A stretch of 64,000 nt of DNA. It comes from Gordonia sp. UBA7599. GTDB taxonomy: Bacteria; Actinomycetota; Actinomycetes; Mycobacteriales; Mycobacteriaceae. Position 1 is the stretch's first letter. Each line of letters starts with the position of its first letter. A model generated the notes under the pieces. The model was given only the letters and a program-made list of their open reading frames with translations, had not been told where the DNA came from and ran no database searches. Below are positions 26,858 to 35,318 of the stretch, piece by piece. A program made the translations under genes and the position numbers. The DNA lies in NCBI GenBank assembly GCA_002477755.1, contig DLKD01000014.1, positions 1-64,000 on the forward strand, in the 5' to 3' direction.

Positions 26858-27456
26858 TTCTGTGGCTCCTGCGCCGTCGACGGCTCGTCAGTCGCCTGAC
26901 CCCCGGGTGGATCCCCGGCCAGCGTGCCGGCCCCGGCGACGAGAGCGCCGAGTGAGCGGGGACTCAGGTGTGAGTGGTGACGACTCCACAGGAAGTAGAA
27001 CGTCAGCACGACCGCCAACCAGCCTAGGAACCACGCGTAGGTCGTCCAGTGCAGTCCGGTCAGGATGTAGATGCACGCGGCAATCGAGAGGATCGGGGTG
27101 ACCGGATAGCCGGGCACTTTGAAACCGCGCTCGAGGTCTGGCTCGCGTACACGCAGGACGATGACGGCCAGCGCGACGACGATGAACGCGACGAGGGTGC
27201 CGATCGACACCAGGTCCCACAGGCTCGACAGCGGGATGAAACCGGCGAGGAGCCCGACGATGGTCGCCACCACGATCGTGTTGAAAACCGGCGTGTGCGT
27301 GCGCGGACTGACTTTGGCGAAGCGCTCCGGGAGCAGGCCGTCGCGCCCGATGGCGAACAGGATGCGGGTCTGCCCATAGAGGACGACCAGGGTCACCGAG
27401 AAGATGGAGGCGCTGGTCGCGCCGTCGTACCGGTACTTCGAGTTGATCAGCCGCAT
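26854..27456 (-). pseudogene. APC-family amino acid permease, 5'-truncated
   Basis: The C-terminal half of an APC transporter is intact: SIFSVTLVVLYGQTRILFAIGRDGLLPERFAKVSPRTHTPVFNTIVVATIVGLLAGF, then IVVALAVIVLRVREPDLERGFKVPGYPV and two terminal helices with a hydrophilic tail. It covers roughly the last five helices; the N-terminal seven or so are missing. Upstream of about 27430 the frame continues only as the antisense of the amidohydrolase gene. The ATG at 27454-27456 is inside that antisense region and would give a hybrid N-terminus. A deletion or rearrangement has therefore removed the 5' part. The usp gene is coupled downstream by GTGA. Confidence 0.8.
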
Positions 27457-28402
27457 GAAGGCGACCGTCGAGGCGGGCGTGACGACGGTGCGCGACTTGA
27501 TGGGTGTGGATGTCGGTGTGCGTGACGCGGTGGCGCACGGTTTGGTCGAGGGTCCGCGCCTGTTGGTGGCGGACAAGATGCTGAGCCAGACCGGCGGGCA
27601 CGCGGATTTCCATATCCCGGCTGGAATCTCGGCAACCGAGATCATCGGCGGCGTGCTGGTGGATTCGGTGGAACAGGCACGCCTAGAGGCGCGCAAGCTG
27701 ATCCGCGAGGGCGTCGACGTCATCAAGATCGCTTCGTCGGGTGGCGTGAGTTCCCCCAACGACCAGCCGACCTTCCTGGGCTTCCGCACCGAGATGGTGG
27801 CGGCCGTCGTCGAGGAGGGCCAGAACTACGGTGGTCGTCCGGTCGCGGCGCACGCGATCGGCTTGGCCGGTATCCAGGCGGCGGTTCAGGGCGGCGTGCA
27901 CAGCGTCGAGCACGGTTACGCGTTGACCGATGAGTTGCGCAAGGAGATGGTGCAACGCGGCCAGTTCCTGGTGCCGACGCTGATCGAGACACTGCATCCC
28001 GATACCGCGACGCCGCAGGCGGTGGCCAAGAGTGCCAAGTGGCACGCGATGGCCCAGGAGTCGATTCAGGCCTCGGCCGAGGCGGGGATCAAGATCGCCG
28101 TCGGTACCGATGCCGGCTTGGTGCCTGCCCACGGTGCGACGCTGGGCGAGCTGGGGTGCTTGGTGAAGTTCGCGAAGATGACGCCGATGCAGGCGATCGT
28201 CGCGGGCACCAAGACCTCCGCGGAGCTGTGTGGCGTCGACGACACGCTTGGCACGTTGGAGGCGGGCAAGATCGGCGACGTCGTGGTGGTCAAGGGTGAT
28301 CCGACCGCCGACATCGATTCGCTGGCAGACAAGGACAACATCCTGCTGGTCCTCAAGGAGGGCAAGTCGATGAGCAACCGCGGGCAGTACGCGGGAGTCT
28401 GA
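27404..28402 (+). pseudogene. amidohydrolase (imidazolonepropionase-like), 5'-truncated
   Basis: The frame from about 27430 reads as an amidohydrolase: ISRMKATVEAGVTTVRDLMGV, SQTGGHADFHIPAG, the carboxylated-lysine region DVIKIASSGG, AAHAIGLAG, SVEHGYALT, GTDAGLVPAHGA and ALEAGKIGDVVVVKGDP-like TLEAGKIGDVVVVKGDP. The N-terminal part, which in this family has the small beta domain and the metal-binding HxH, is missing (about 70-90 residues). The only in-frame ATG (27404) lies in DNA that belongs to the permease. Without HxH and a native promoter, activity is doubtful. The 3' end is intact and followed by a strong hairpin. Confidence 0.82.
27405..27450. other. junction between two head-to-head truncated genes
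   Basis: Permease-like protein sequence on the minus strand extends to about 27425 and amidohydrolase-like sequence on the plus strand begins at about the same point. Both genes therefore lack their 5' parts. No insertion sequence, long repeat or att-like motif is visible at the join. The exact base of the junction cannot be fixed without intact homologues. Confidence 0.65.
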
Positions 28403-28417
28403 TCGGCTGATCTGACA

Positions 28418-28485
28418 CAACAGCTACGGGTCCCAACAAGAGCTACGGTCGCAACCGTAGCCTCTGTTGGGACCCGTAGCTGTTG
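28418..28485. terminator. long bidirectional terminator hairpin
   Basis: 21-base arms (28418-28438 and 28465-28485) are perfectly complementary. Inside them GCTACGGT and ACCGTAGC pair again across CGCA, giving an almost continuous stem of about 30 pairs. It lies between convergent genes ending at 28402 and 28495. The outer and inner arms both contain CTACGG, so they look like nested copies. Confidence 0.8.
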
Positions 28486-28494
28486 TCGCTGTCC

Positions 28495-30174
28495 TTAGTC
28501 GGCGAGGATGCTGTCGCCGCCCTCTGGGATGAGGATCTGGTGGAGGACTCGGTTGTGGAGGTGGTCGAGTTCTGAGCGCTCGCGGTCGGTCAGTGGGTAA
28601 GCGTCGGGGTTGGCATAAACGTCGGCGAACTTGAGGATGCGGCAGTCGTGGGTGCCGTCGCCGTTGTCGGCGTTGAGGATGTAGACCGGCAGCATCTGCA
28701 GGTTGGCCAGGTAGGTCCGCTTACCGTCGGAAGTGTCTTCTTGGACGATGTCGAAGCGAGTGGTGTACGCCAGCTTCGAGTTGCGGCTCCCGGGGTGGTA
28801 GCAGACGAAGTCGCCGAAGGCGTAGACGATCAGGCCGTCGGGGCGACCGGGGCGGGTGACGCGTTGCATGGGCTGGGCGACGTAGGGGTGGTTGCCCAAG
28901 ATGGTGTCGATCCCCAGGTCGATAAGTGTGTGGGCGGCCCGTACGACGTTGGGATGGGGGTACATCTGTAGTTCCCAGCCCCAGTGGCAGTAGGCGATGA
29001 TGTAGTCGGCGCCTTTGGCCTTCGCCGCGGCGATGTGGTGTTGGACCAGGGTGTAGTCGGGGGCGGGGACGGCGTCGTTGAAACGGACTTCGTTGACCAA
29101 CCAAGGCTGATCGGCCGGCGGTTGATGGCCGTTGAGGTCCATGGTGAAGGTGAGCAGGGCGACTTTGATGCCGTTGTGCTCGACGACGATGACGTCGTCT
29201 TGTTCGGCGGCGCTCGACGCGGTGCCGGCGAAGCGGGCACCCGAGCTGCGCAACACGTCGAGGGTGGCTTCGACACCGTCGACGTCCCAATCCAGCGCGT
29301 GATTGGTGGCGGTGGAGATGAAGTTGATCTTCCCCTGGTCGCGGAACCGCTGGAACATCTCCGAGCTGGTGTTCATGCGGGCAAGTGATCCGGCGGGTTG
29401 GGTTCGTCCGGTCGGCTTGTTCGAGGCAATGGTGGATTCGAGGTTGGCGCTGACGATGTCGGCGGTGCAGTAGAAGTCGGCGATGCCGTCGAAGAGGTGT
29501 TCGGTGTTCGCCGGGACCAGTACGTCGACCGCCAACAGGTCACCGCCGCAGGTGAGGCTGACGCGTCGTTTCGCGGTCCCGTCACCCTCCGGGAAGGCTA
29601 AGTCCTGGCCGGCGAACAGCTCTTCCAACCCCGAACCAGGCTGGGCGATCTCCAACTGGTTGAACCGGTAGTGATAGAGCCACTTCACCTGTTCGATCGC
29701 ATCGGTGGCCACGTCGTACATGCCGTGCTCGGGCTGCGGGTAGTGGAAGTCGTCGTACATGATGTGGGCGAAGAGCATGATCGCGAAGTCGACGAGGTGG
29801 TCTTCGTTGAGGTCTTTCAAGACGGGTGCGCCCGGCTCTGACGTGAACAGACCCTCCGGCACGAGTCGGGCGATGGCCGCGAAGGCGCCGGGGCGGGGTG
29901 GCACTGGAGCCTCCCGGGCGGGCAACGGCAAGCACCCGGTCGTCAGCAGGGGGCCTATTTGTGCGAGGGCCCGTCCGGGCCCGACGTCGGCGATGCGCCC
30001 GAAGATCTCCTGGACGCACGCCTTCTCGTCGGGATCGAGGGTCTCGGGCATCGCCAGCTCGCCGGTGGAGACGCGTCGAAAAGTATCGGTGACTTCATGG
30101 GTGTGGAAGATCGACTGCTCGGTCATGATCGCGACCAGCTCGGCGATCTCTGACGGTCTGTGCTTGCCGATCAT
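28495..30174 (-). CDS. CapA-family (poly-gamma-glutamate synthesis-like) protein
   Basis: The protein of about 559 residues has an N-terminal helical part of about 200 residues with no family I recognise and a C-terminal PGA_cap (CapA) metallophosphatase-like domain: RVSLTCGGDLLAVDV, DIVSANLESTIASNK, FISTATNHALDWDVDGVEATLDVLRSSGARFAGTA, DYIIAYCHWGWELQ, LGIDTILGNHPYVAQPM and YAFGDFVCYHPGS. The HWG, GNHPH-like and N-H-x-D motifs are present. There is no signal peptide, unlike membrane-bound CapA. The ATG at 30172-30174 has GAGGGA upstream; a GTG at 30204 is possible. CapA relatives act in poly-gamma-glutamate metabolism or as hydrolases; the role here is open. Confidence 0.8.
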   Translation of the reverse strand: MIGKHRPSEIAELVAIMTEQSIFHTHEVTDTFRRVSTGELAMPETLDPDEKACVQEIFGRIADVGPGRALAQIGPLLTTGCLPLPAREAPVPPRPGAFAAIARLVPEGLFTSEPGAPVLKDLNEDHLVDFAIMLFAHIMYDDFHYPQPEHGMYDVATDAIEQVKWLYHYRFNQLEIAQPGSGLEELFAGQDLAFPEGDGTAKRRVSLTCGGDLLAVDVLVPANTEHLFDGIADFYCTADIVSANLESTIASNKPTGRTQPAGSLARMNTSSEMFQRFRDQGKINFISTATNHALDWDVDGVEATLDVLRSSGARFAGTASSAAEQDDVIVVEHNGIKVALLTFTMDLNGHQPPADQPWLVNEVRFNDAVPAPDYTLVQHHIAAAKAKGADYIIAYCHWGWELQMYPHPNVVRAAHTLIDLGIDTILGNHPYVAQPMQRVTRPGRPDGLIVYAFGDFVCYHPGSRNSKLAYTTRFDIVQEDTSDGKRTYLANLQMLPVYILNADNGDGTHDCRILKFADVYANPDAYPLTDRERSELDHLHNRVLHQILIPEGGDSILAD

Positions 30175-30378
30175 TCCATCCCTCACATCGGCCGCAGTGG
30201 GCACATCGCCCGCCGAAAGTGGCTGGTCGGACCGCTATATGGCTGACTCTATTGGCAGCAGACGGGGTCCTCCGGCCAGAGAGGGGAGCATGAATCCCGG
30301 AAATTCATCAGTGCCGATGTTGCTGAACTGAGGGTGAAATCCGCCCATCGGACATTGCATCTCACTAACGAACAACAT

Positions 30379-30392
30379 TTGGCGGCCGCCAA
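30379..30392. promoter_or_regulatory. 14-bp perfect palindrome upstream of the CapA-like gene
   Basis: TTGGCGGCCGCCAA has no loop and lies in the 219-bp gap between the permease stop (30424) and the CapA-like start. It may be an operator or part of a terminator. Nothing else is evident in the gap apart from CTACGTAG nearby. Confidence 0.25.
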
Positions 30393-30423
30393 CAGGTCAC
30401 TACGTAGATACGGAGTCGTTCGG

Positions 30424-31824
30424 CTATCGGGTTTGGAGGTAGAGGAGCCCCGCATAGGTCGCTATGACGGGGACCAGGACGACCCATCCCGTGAGCAACA
30501 TCGTGCGCACATCTCTCGATCGCGCCATGCCCATCGGACCCAGCATGTTCTGGGTCGGGAACGGGCCGTAGCTGTCCGCTTTCGACGAGAAGAACAGGAT
30601 CGTGGCCCACGTCGAAGCATTCAGCCCGACTCCCGCACCCAGTTGCCCGAACATCTTCTCGACGAGTACCACCTGGACCGCGGCCGCGCCCGGGAGCCCG
30701 ACCCAGCCGACGAGGGCGACGGTGACGGCGAATCCGAAGGGGGAGCTGTCCTCGATATGGGGGCGCAGGAGGTCGCCGACCGCCTCGAATGGGTGCAGGC
30801 TGTCGACGAGGATGATGCCCAGCGCCAGGATCCAGAACAGCAACCAGATCCCGGCGACGCTCGCGATTCCGCGGCTCATCGTCGACAACCATTCGCGCAC
30901 CGGCAACCGGGCGCTGATCCCGGCGACGATCGCCAGGAGGGGAAGGGCGATCAGCGGGAAGGTGATTCCGATGTTGGCCACCATGGATCCGATCACCAGG
31001 ATCCCGAGCACTGCGGCGAAGACAGCGGTGGACCTGCGGGCCGACGGGTTGTCAGGTCCGACCGTCTCGGCGGCCTCCTCATCGGTGTAGAAGTCCGCCG
31101 ACGCGACACCGCGGCGTTGGACGACGGGAACCCAGAACATTCCGACGACGAGCGAGACCACGGCGAGCGGGAGGCTGATCATCAAGTACTGCGGAAAGCC
31201 AATGTCGGCCGTCGTCATGACCGCGACGTTGCTGCCCGCAAACGGAGCCACCGCTAGCCCCGCGCAACCGCCGATGAAGAACATCACGGCCGTGGCGATG
31301 CGTGTGAACTGCAAACGTGCGGCAACCGGGATCAGCAACGGCGCGGCCACCGCGATCGCGCCGGCCAGCGTTCCCAGCGCGACGACCGCGACCGCGCACA
31401 CCGCCATGATGCCTAGCGCGGTGGCGCGCATCCCTCGGTCGTGCACCAGGGTCAGGACGCCGGAGACGATCACCTGGGCTATTCCGGTCTTCCGCAGAAC
31501 CGCACCGAGGCCACCGCCCAGCGCGATGACGAGACCGACGACGGTGAGCGGGTTGGTCACCGACTCGGCCAGCATGTCCATGCTGGTCGACGGAGACGGC
31601 AGCGCGAGACAGAGGGCGGTGAGGAAGGCGGCAAGGGTGGCCGGCAGGATCCGCATTCCGGCCAGGGCGAGGACCGCGTACATGCCCAGCGGCAACAGGG
31701 CCCACAGCGCGACCGGGTCGTGTCCGCCAGCATCGGCGGCCGCGCGGACGTCGGGGGAGACGATCAGGGCCGTCGCGATACCTGCGATGACGAGGATCGC
31801 ACGCAGAAAGTGGGCTGCCGTCAC
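30424..31824 (-). CDS. ion-transporter-superfamily permease, 466 aa
   Basis: A strongly hydrophobic protein with about 12 membrane helices. Recognisable parts are PLGMYAVLALAGMRILPATLAAFLTALCLALP, GLVIALGGGLGAVLRKTGIAQVI, the FAGSNVAVMTTADIGFP loop, LPVREWL and SKADSYGPFPTQNMLGPMGMARS. The architecture suits the IT superfamily (NhaC/DcuC/GntP-like carboxylate or cation transporters), but the substrate cannot be assigned. The GTG start at 31822-31824 overlaps the TGA of the PucR gene (GTGA), so the two are translationally coupled. It ends 219 bases before the CapA-like start. Confidence 0.75.
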   Translation of the reverse strand: MTAAHFLRAILVIAGIATALIVSPDVRAAADAGGHDPVALWALLPLGMYAVLALAGMRILPATLAAFLTALCLALPSPSTSMDMLAESVTNPLTVVGLVIALGGGLGAVLRKTGIAQVIVSGVLTLVHDRGMRATALGIMAVCAVAVVALGTLAGAIAVAAPLLIPVAARLQFTRIATAVMFFIGGCAGLAVAPFAGSNVAVMTTADIGFPQYLMISLPLAVVSLVVGMFWVPVVQRRGVASADFYTDEEAAETVGPDNPSARRSTAVFAAVLGILVIGSMVANIGITFPLIALPLLAIVAGISARLPVREWLSTMSRGIASVAGIWLLFWILALGIILVDSLHPFEAVGDLLRPHIEDSSPFGFAVTVALVGWVGLPGAAAVQVVLVEKMFGQLGAGVGLNASTWATILFFSSKADSYGPFPTQNMLGPMGMARSRDVRTMLLTGWVVLVPVIATYAGLLYLQTR

Positions 31825-33050
31825 TGGAATCGGTGCGTCACAATGCGATCGGGCCAGCTATTGCGCAGCGCCGCGTTGTGGATCTCCGGGCTCGCGACGA
31901 ACGCCAGGATCGTCCGTAGGCGCATGGCCTGGTCGTTGAGGTCGATACCGGAGATCTCGGTGATGCGCTCTAGCCGGGCGCGAAACGAGTTCAGGTGAAT
32001 GCCGAGCGGTCTAGCCGCCGCCGCGACATTCGTCTGCTGCTTGAGCGCGGACAGGACGGTCGGCAGAAGGTCGGTTCGGTGGTCAAGGTCGTACTGGTGG
32101 AGAATCCAGAGCCGGGCCGTGAGACTGTCCGCATACGGTCGAAGCGCGTCGGTGGCCTGGATGATGGCGAGCGGGTCCTCCACATCAGCGGCCTCGGCGA
32201 TTCGGACGGGAGCGCTCTCGTTTAGTGGGCGCGGGCCAAGCTTGACGTTGAGCGCGCGCAGGATCAGTCGCGCCGTACTAGCGGATTCATGCAGGCGCAG
32301 GACGCCGGGTACAACCGGACCGACGCCGATCGGCAAATCGGTGTCGCGGCGCCACCCGGCCCCGACCAATCGTGTTCGCAACCGTTCGACGACCGACCGC
32401 GGCTCATCCCCCGGCGCGACGGGGATCGCCGCGAGTAGGTAGCCCTCGCTCACGACGTCGCGCACGTCCGGGAACTCAGCGGCAAGGGCGTGGCGGAGCC
32501 ACGCGATGCGATCAGCGCTGACCCCCGCTGCAATCACCACGTGGTCCTGGTCCAGGCGCAGGCCGACGATCGACGCCGGGACCGCCGTGTCCGTGGTGCC
32601 GGCGATCAGGGCCAGCAGGGCGCTCTCGCGCCGCCGGCTCGCCAGCGCCTCGTCGCGCGGGACGGCGTCCTCGGCATGGTCGAGTCGCGCCTGCGTTGCG
32701 GGCTCGGACACGACTTCGGTCAGCGTGCGGACCAGCGTGTCGGTGGTGGCCCACGACGAACTGCGCAGCAGTACGGGCTGTGTCCGGGTGCTCAGATGAC
32801 GTGGTGTCGATGACGAGACGATCAGGCCGGTCGCCGTCGCACATGCGTCTGACACCGCGTCGAGCGTCGCTTGATCGTCGACGGGGACGGTCACGAAGAC
32901 CAGTTTCTCGGTGTAGTCGGTGGCGGTGCCGGGTTGGTAGAACTCCAGGCCTTGGACCGGGCTGTCGAGCAGCGTGACGTCAACTTTGGCGTCCTGTGGC
33001 AACAGGATGCCCTCGGCGTCGGTGAGGATCGCTCCAAGACTGCGATACAT
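31821..33050 (-). CDS. PucR/CdaR-type transcriptional regulator
   Basis: The 409-residue protein has a central GGDEF-like CdaR domain (LLAAIPVAPGDEPRSVVERLRTRLVGAG, LPIGVGPVVPG) and a C-terminal PucR helix-turn-helix (DLLPTVLSALKQQTNVAAAARPLGIHLNSFRARLERITEISGIDLNDQAMRLRTILAFV). Such regulators usually activate catabolic or transport genes in response to purines, amino acids or sugar acids. Here the permease gene overlaps its stop by four bases, so the regulator very likely controls uptake of the permease substrate. The start is ATG at 33048-33050; no clear ribosome site precedes it, so a leaderless or alternative start is possible. Confidence 0.87.
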   Translation of the reverse strand: MYRSLGAILTDAEGILLPQDAKVDVTLLDSPVQGLEFYQPGTATDYTEKLVFVTVPVDDQATLDAVSDACATATGLIVSSSTPRHLSTRTQPVLLRSSSWATTDTLVRTLTEVVSEPATQARLDHAEDAVPRDEALASRRRESALLALIAGTTDTAVPASIVGLRLDQDHVVIAAGVSADRIAWLRHALAAEFPDVRDVVSEGYLLAAIPVAPGDEPRSVVERLRTRLVGAGWRRDTDLPIGVGPVVPGVLRLHESASTARLILRALNVKLGPRPLNESAPVRIAEAADVEDPLAIIQATDALRPYADSLTARLWILHQYDLDHRTDLLPTVLSALKQQTNVAAAARPLGIHLNSFRARLERITEISGIDLNDQAMRLRTILAFVASPEIHNAALRNSWPDRIVTHRFQ

Positions 33051-33090
33051 AGGAGAACAATAACGCGCGAAACTATGCGTGACGCGTGCC

Positions 33091-35268
33091 TCAGCCGCCC
33101 TCGCGGATGTCGATGGCCTGCATCAGGGCCCAGTTCAACTGGGACAGGGCGTGAACGGCGGCGGCCTGCGGCGACTGTGCCGTGATCGTGGCACCTTGGA
33201 ACTCCGCGGTGACCGTCGTGTCCCAGCGGGCGGCCACTTTCTCGCCGTCGACGAGCGCGCTGCGGGCTGTCGTCAACGATTCGTTGATGATGTCGACGGC
33301 GCGATCGAACCGTGGGGCGAGTTCGGCGATCGCCGTCGGATCCTCGTGCGTGGCCACGTTGACAGCGGCTTGCCCGAGGCGGTCGGCGGTGTGGGTGGCG
33401 ACCATCATCAGATGCTCGAGTTGGGAATTCAACGCGCGATGGGCCACCAGGCTCACGACCATCTTGTCCAGCTCGGTGCGGACATGGGCGCTGGTGGTGT
33501 CGACATCGGTTACTGCCGCCAGCACGGGTGCGCCGGAACCGCCCGCGGTCAGCGCCGTGCGGACCGGTTGCAGGTAACGGTCCATCGCGTCGAAGAAGGC
33601 GGTGATCTGTGCCAGCAGGGTGGGGTGCGTACTGGTCGAGAAGAGGAGATAGGCGCAGGCGATGCCGACGGCAGCGCCCGCGGCCGTCTCGTCGAGCCGC
33701 AACTCCAGGATGTCGGCGTTGAGGTGACCGAGTAGGCCGTACATGGAGGCCAGGGTGATGGTGATGAAGAACATTTTGACGGCGTACTCCAGGGGGCCGA
33801 AGTACAGCGCGCAGAACACCGCGGCGACGCAGATCGCGATCAGGACGGCAGTATTGCCGTCGGCCAGCATGGCCAGACCGATCCCGACGGCCACGCCTGC
33901 CAGGGTTCCCGCCACGCGGCGCGATGCCCGGGTCAGGATGGCGCCCCGTGTATTGGCGCCGACGAAGACGAGGAACGCCGTCGTCACCGCCCAGTACCAG
34001 CGGGAGGCCGAGATCAGTTCGCCGACGCCGGTCGCGATTGCTGTGGCCACCACGACCTGAACGGTCATGCGGCTCGTCGGCGCCCATTGGACCCATGGCT
34101 TCCACCGGGATGTGGTGTGCGTGGACGCCGGTGTCGGCGGCGACGGGGGCGGTGGCCCCGGTGTCGGACGGGCGGTCGCCACGGATGCGGTCGCCGACGC
34201 GGACGTGGCGGGACCTGCCGCGGGACGGGTCGTCAGCGGCGCGTGGAGGTCGATTGCGCGCAGCTTTGCGTGGGCGATGGTCGCGCGATCGATGCCGATG
34301 GCGGCGAGGTCGGTCGGCGAATCGGTGATGGTCGTCGCCAGCCGCTTTTCGGCCTCATCGCCGAGCCGTCGGACCAACGTCGGGTCGGCGCCCGGGGACA
34401 GCACCGTGGCGAGCGCGTCCAACGGTTCGGAGAGCGCTGCGGTCGCTGGCGCCGCGGTCTTTGGATCCTGCAGCAGCTTCGAGGTGTCCAGGCAGGCGAG
34501 TTCGATCTCCATGCGGGAATCGAGTACCAGGCTGGCGAAATCGACTGTGGTGCAATCGATGTAGTGCTCCGTGGGGACGTCGGCCTGCCAGTCGTTGATC
34601 GCGGTGGCGATGGTGTCGACACGTCGGAGGTAGGTGCGCAGCGGTATCGGGTGCGCCATCGCGGATTGTGAGCGTGCGGCGGTCAGTGCGGCGGCGCTGC
34701 TGCTGCGCAACTCATCGAGCAGGCGGTGCAGCCGTCGTCGGGGGAAGTGGTTGGACAGCAACAAGAATCGGAGGACCAGTGCGGATCCGGCACTGCTCAG
34801 GGCGACCAGGCAGAAGTACGGGAGCTGGGCGAGTGGGGGGTGCTGGAAGAGTGCGAAGAAGTACGAGAGGAAGCAGGCGGTACCCAGTGCCGTGGCGCGG
34901 GGACCAAACCGGCGGGCCCAGGTGAGCACTCCGGCCAGGGTGATGAACGTGATGATCTCGGCCCAACGCCATCGGCCCAGCAGTGTGGCGACGCAGAAGG
35001 CCGCCATGATCGGCAGCGCCAGCAGGGCGGTGGTGACGAGACGGGCGTGGGCCGTCTTGTCCTTGACCATGAAGCCCATTTGGAGGGAGAGGAAGCCGCC
35101 GATCGACACCAGCGCCGGATCGGCGTGCAGGAAGTGCACGATGAGCCACGCCGAGACCGTGCTGATCAGGACCGACAATGCGACGGTCGTGGCGTTGATC
35201 AGCCGAACGTGCCCGGGGTCGGTACCCACCACCAGTCGGGCAATCGACCTCGGGTGGGGGATTTGCAT
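33091..35268 (-). CDS. FUSC-family membrane protein, possible exporter
   Basis: The 725-residue protein has the two-block layout of FUSC/aromatic-acid-exporter proteins: an N-terminal set of about six helices (VRLINATTVALSVLISTVSAWL, WAEIITFITLAGVLTWARRFG), a cytosolic middle with a Pro/Ser/Thr-rich linker, then a second helix block (RMTVQVVVATAIATGVGELISASRWYWAVTTAFLVFVGANTRGAILTRASRRVAGTLAG) with the typical RxxxRxxGTxxG. A C-terminal soluble domain follows. It lies 50 bases downstream of mbtA on the same strand and may be read from the iron-regulated mbtA promoter, which makes it a candidate exporter of the siderophore or of salicylate. That role is inference from position. Confidence 0.82.
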   Translation of the reverse strand: MQIPHPRSIARLVVGTDPGHVRLINATTVALSVLISTVSAWLIVHFLHADPALVSIGGFLSLQMGFMVKDKTAHARLVTTALLALPIMAAFCVATLLGRWRWAEIITFITLAGVLTWARRFGPRATALGTACFLSYFFALFQHPPLAQLPYFCLVALSSAGSALVLRFLLLSNHFPRRRLHRLLDELRSSSAAALTAARSQSAMAHPIPLRTYLRRVDTIATAINDWQADVPTEHYIDCTTVDFASLVLDSRMEIELACLDTSKLLQDPKTAAPATAALSEPLDALATVLSPGADPTLVRRLGDEAEKRLATTITDSPTDLAAIGIDRATIAHAKLRAIDLHAPLTTRPAAGPATSASATASVATARPTPGPPPPSPPTPASTHTTSRWKPWVQWAPTSRMTVQVVVATAIATGVGELISASRWYWAVTTAFLVFVGANTRGAILTRASRRVAGTLAGVAVGIGLAMLADGNTAVLIAICVAAVFCALYFGPLEYAVKMFFITITLASMYGLLGHLNADILELRLDETAAGAAVGIACAYLLFSTSTHPTLLAQITAFFDAMDRYLQPVRTALTAGGSGAPVLAAVTDVDTTSAHVRTELDKMVVSLVAHRALNSQLEHLMMVATHTADRLGQAAVNVATHEDPTAIAELAPRFDRAVDIINESLTTARSALVDGEKVAARWDTTVTAEFQGATITAQSPQAAAVHALSQLNWALMQAIDIREGG

Positions 35269-35318
35269 GAGACCAGTCTGTCAAACCCGCTACCGGCCGG
35301 ACGGAACTCGGGAGGGGT

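Noticed and set aside
27405..27450. An insertion sequence at the permease/amidohydrolase junction
   Set aside because: No transposase, terminal inverted repeats or target duplication can be seen around the join.
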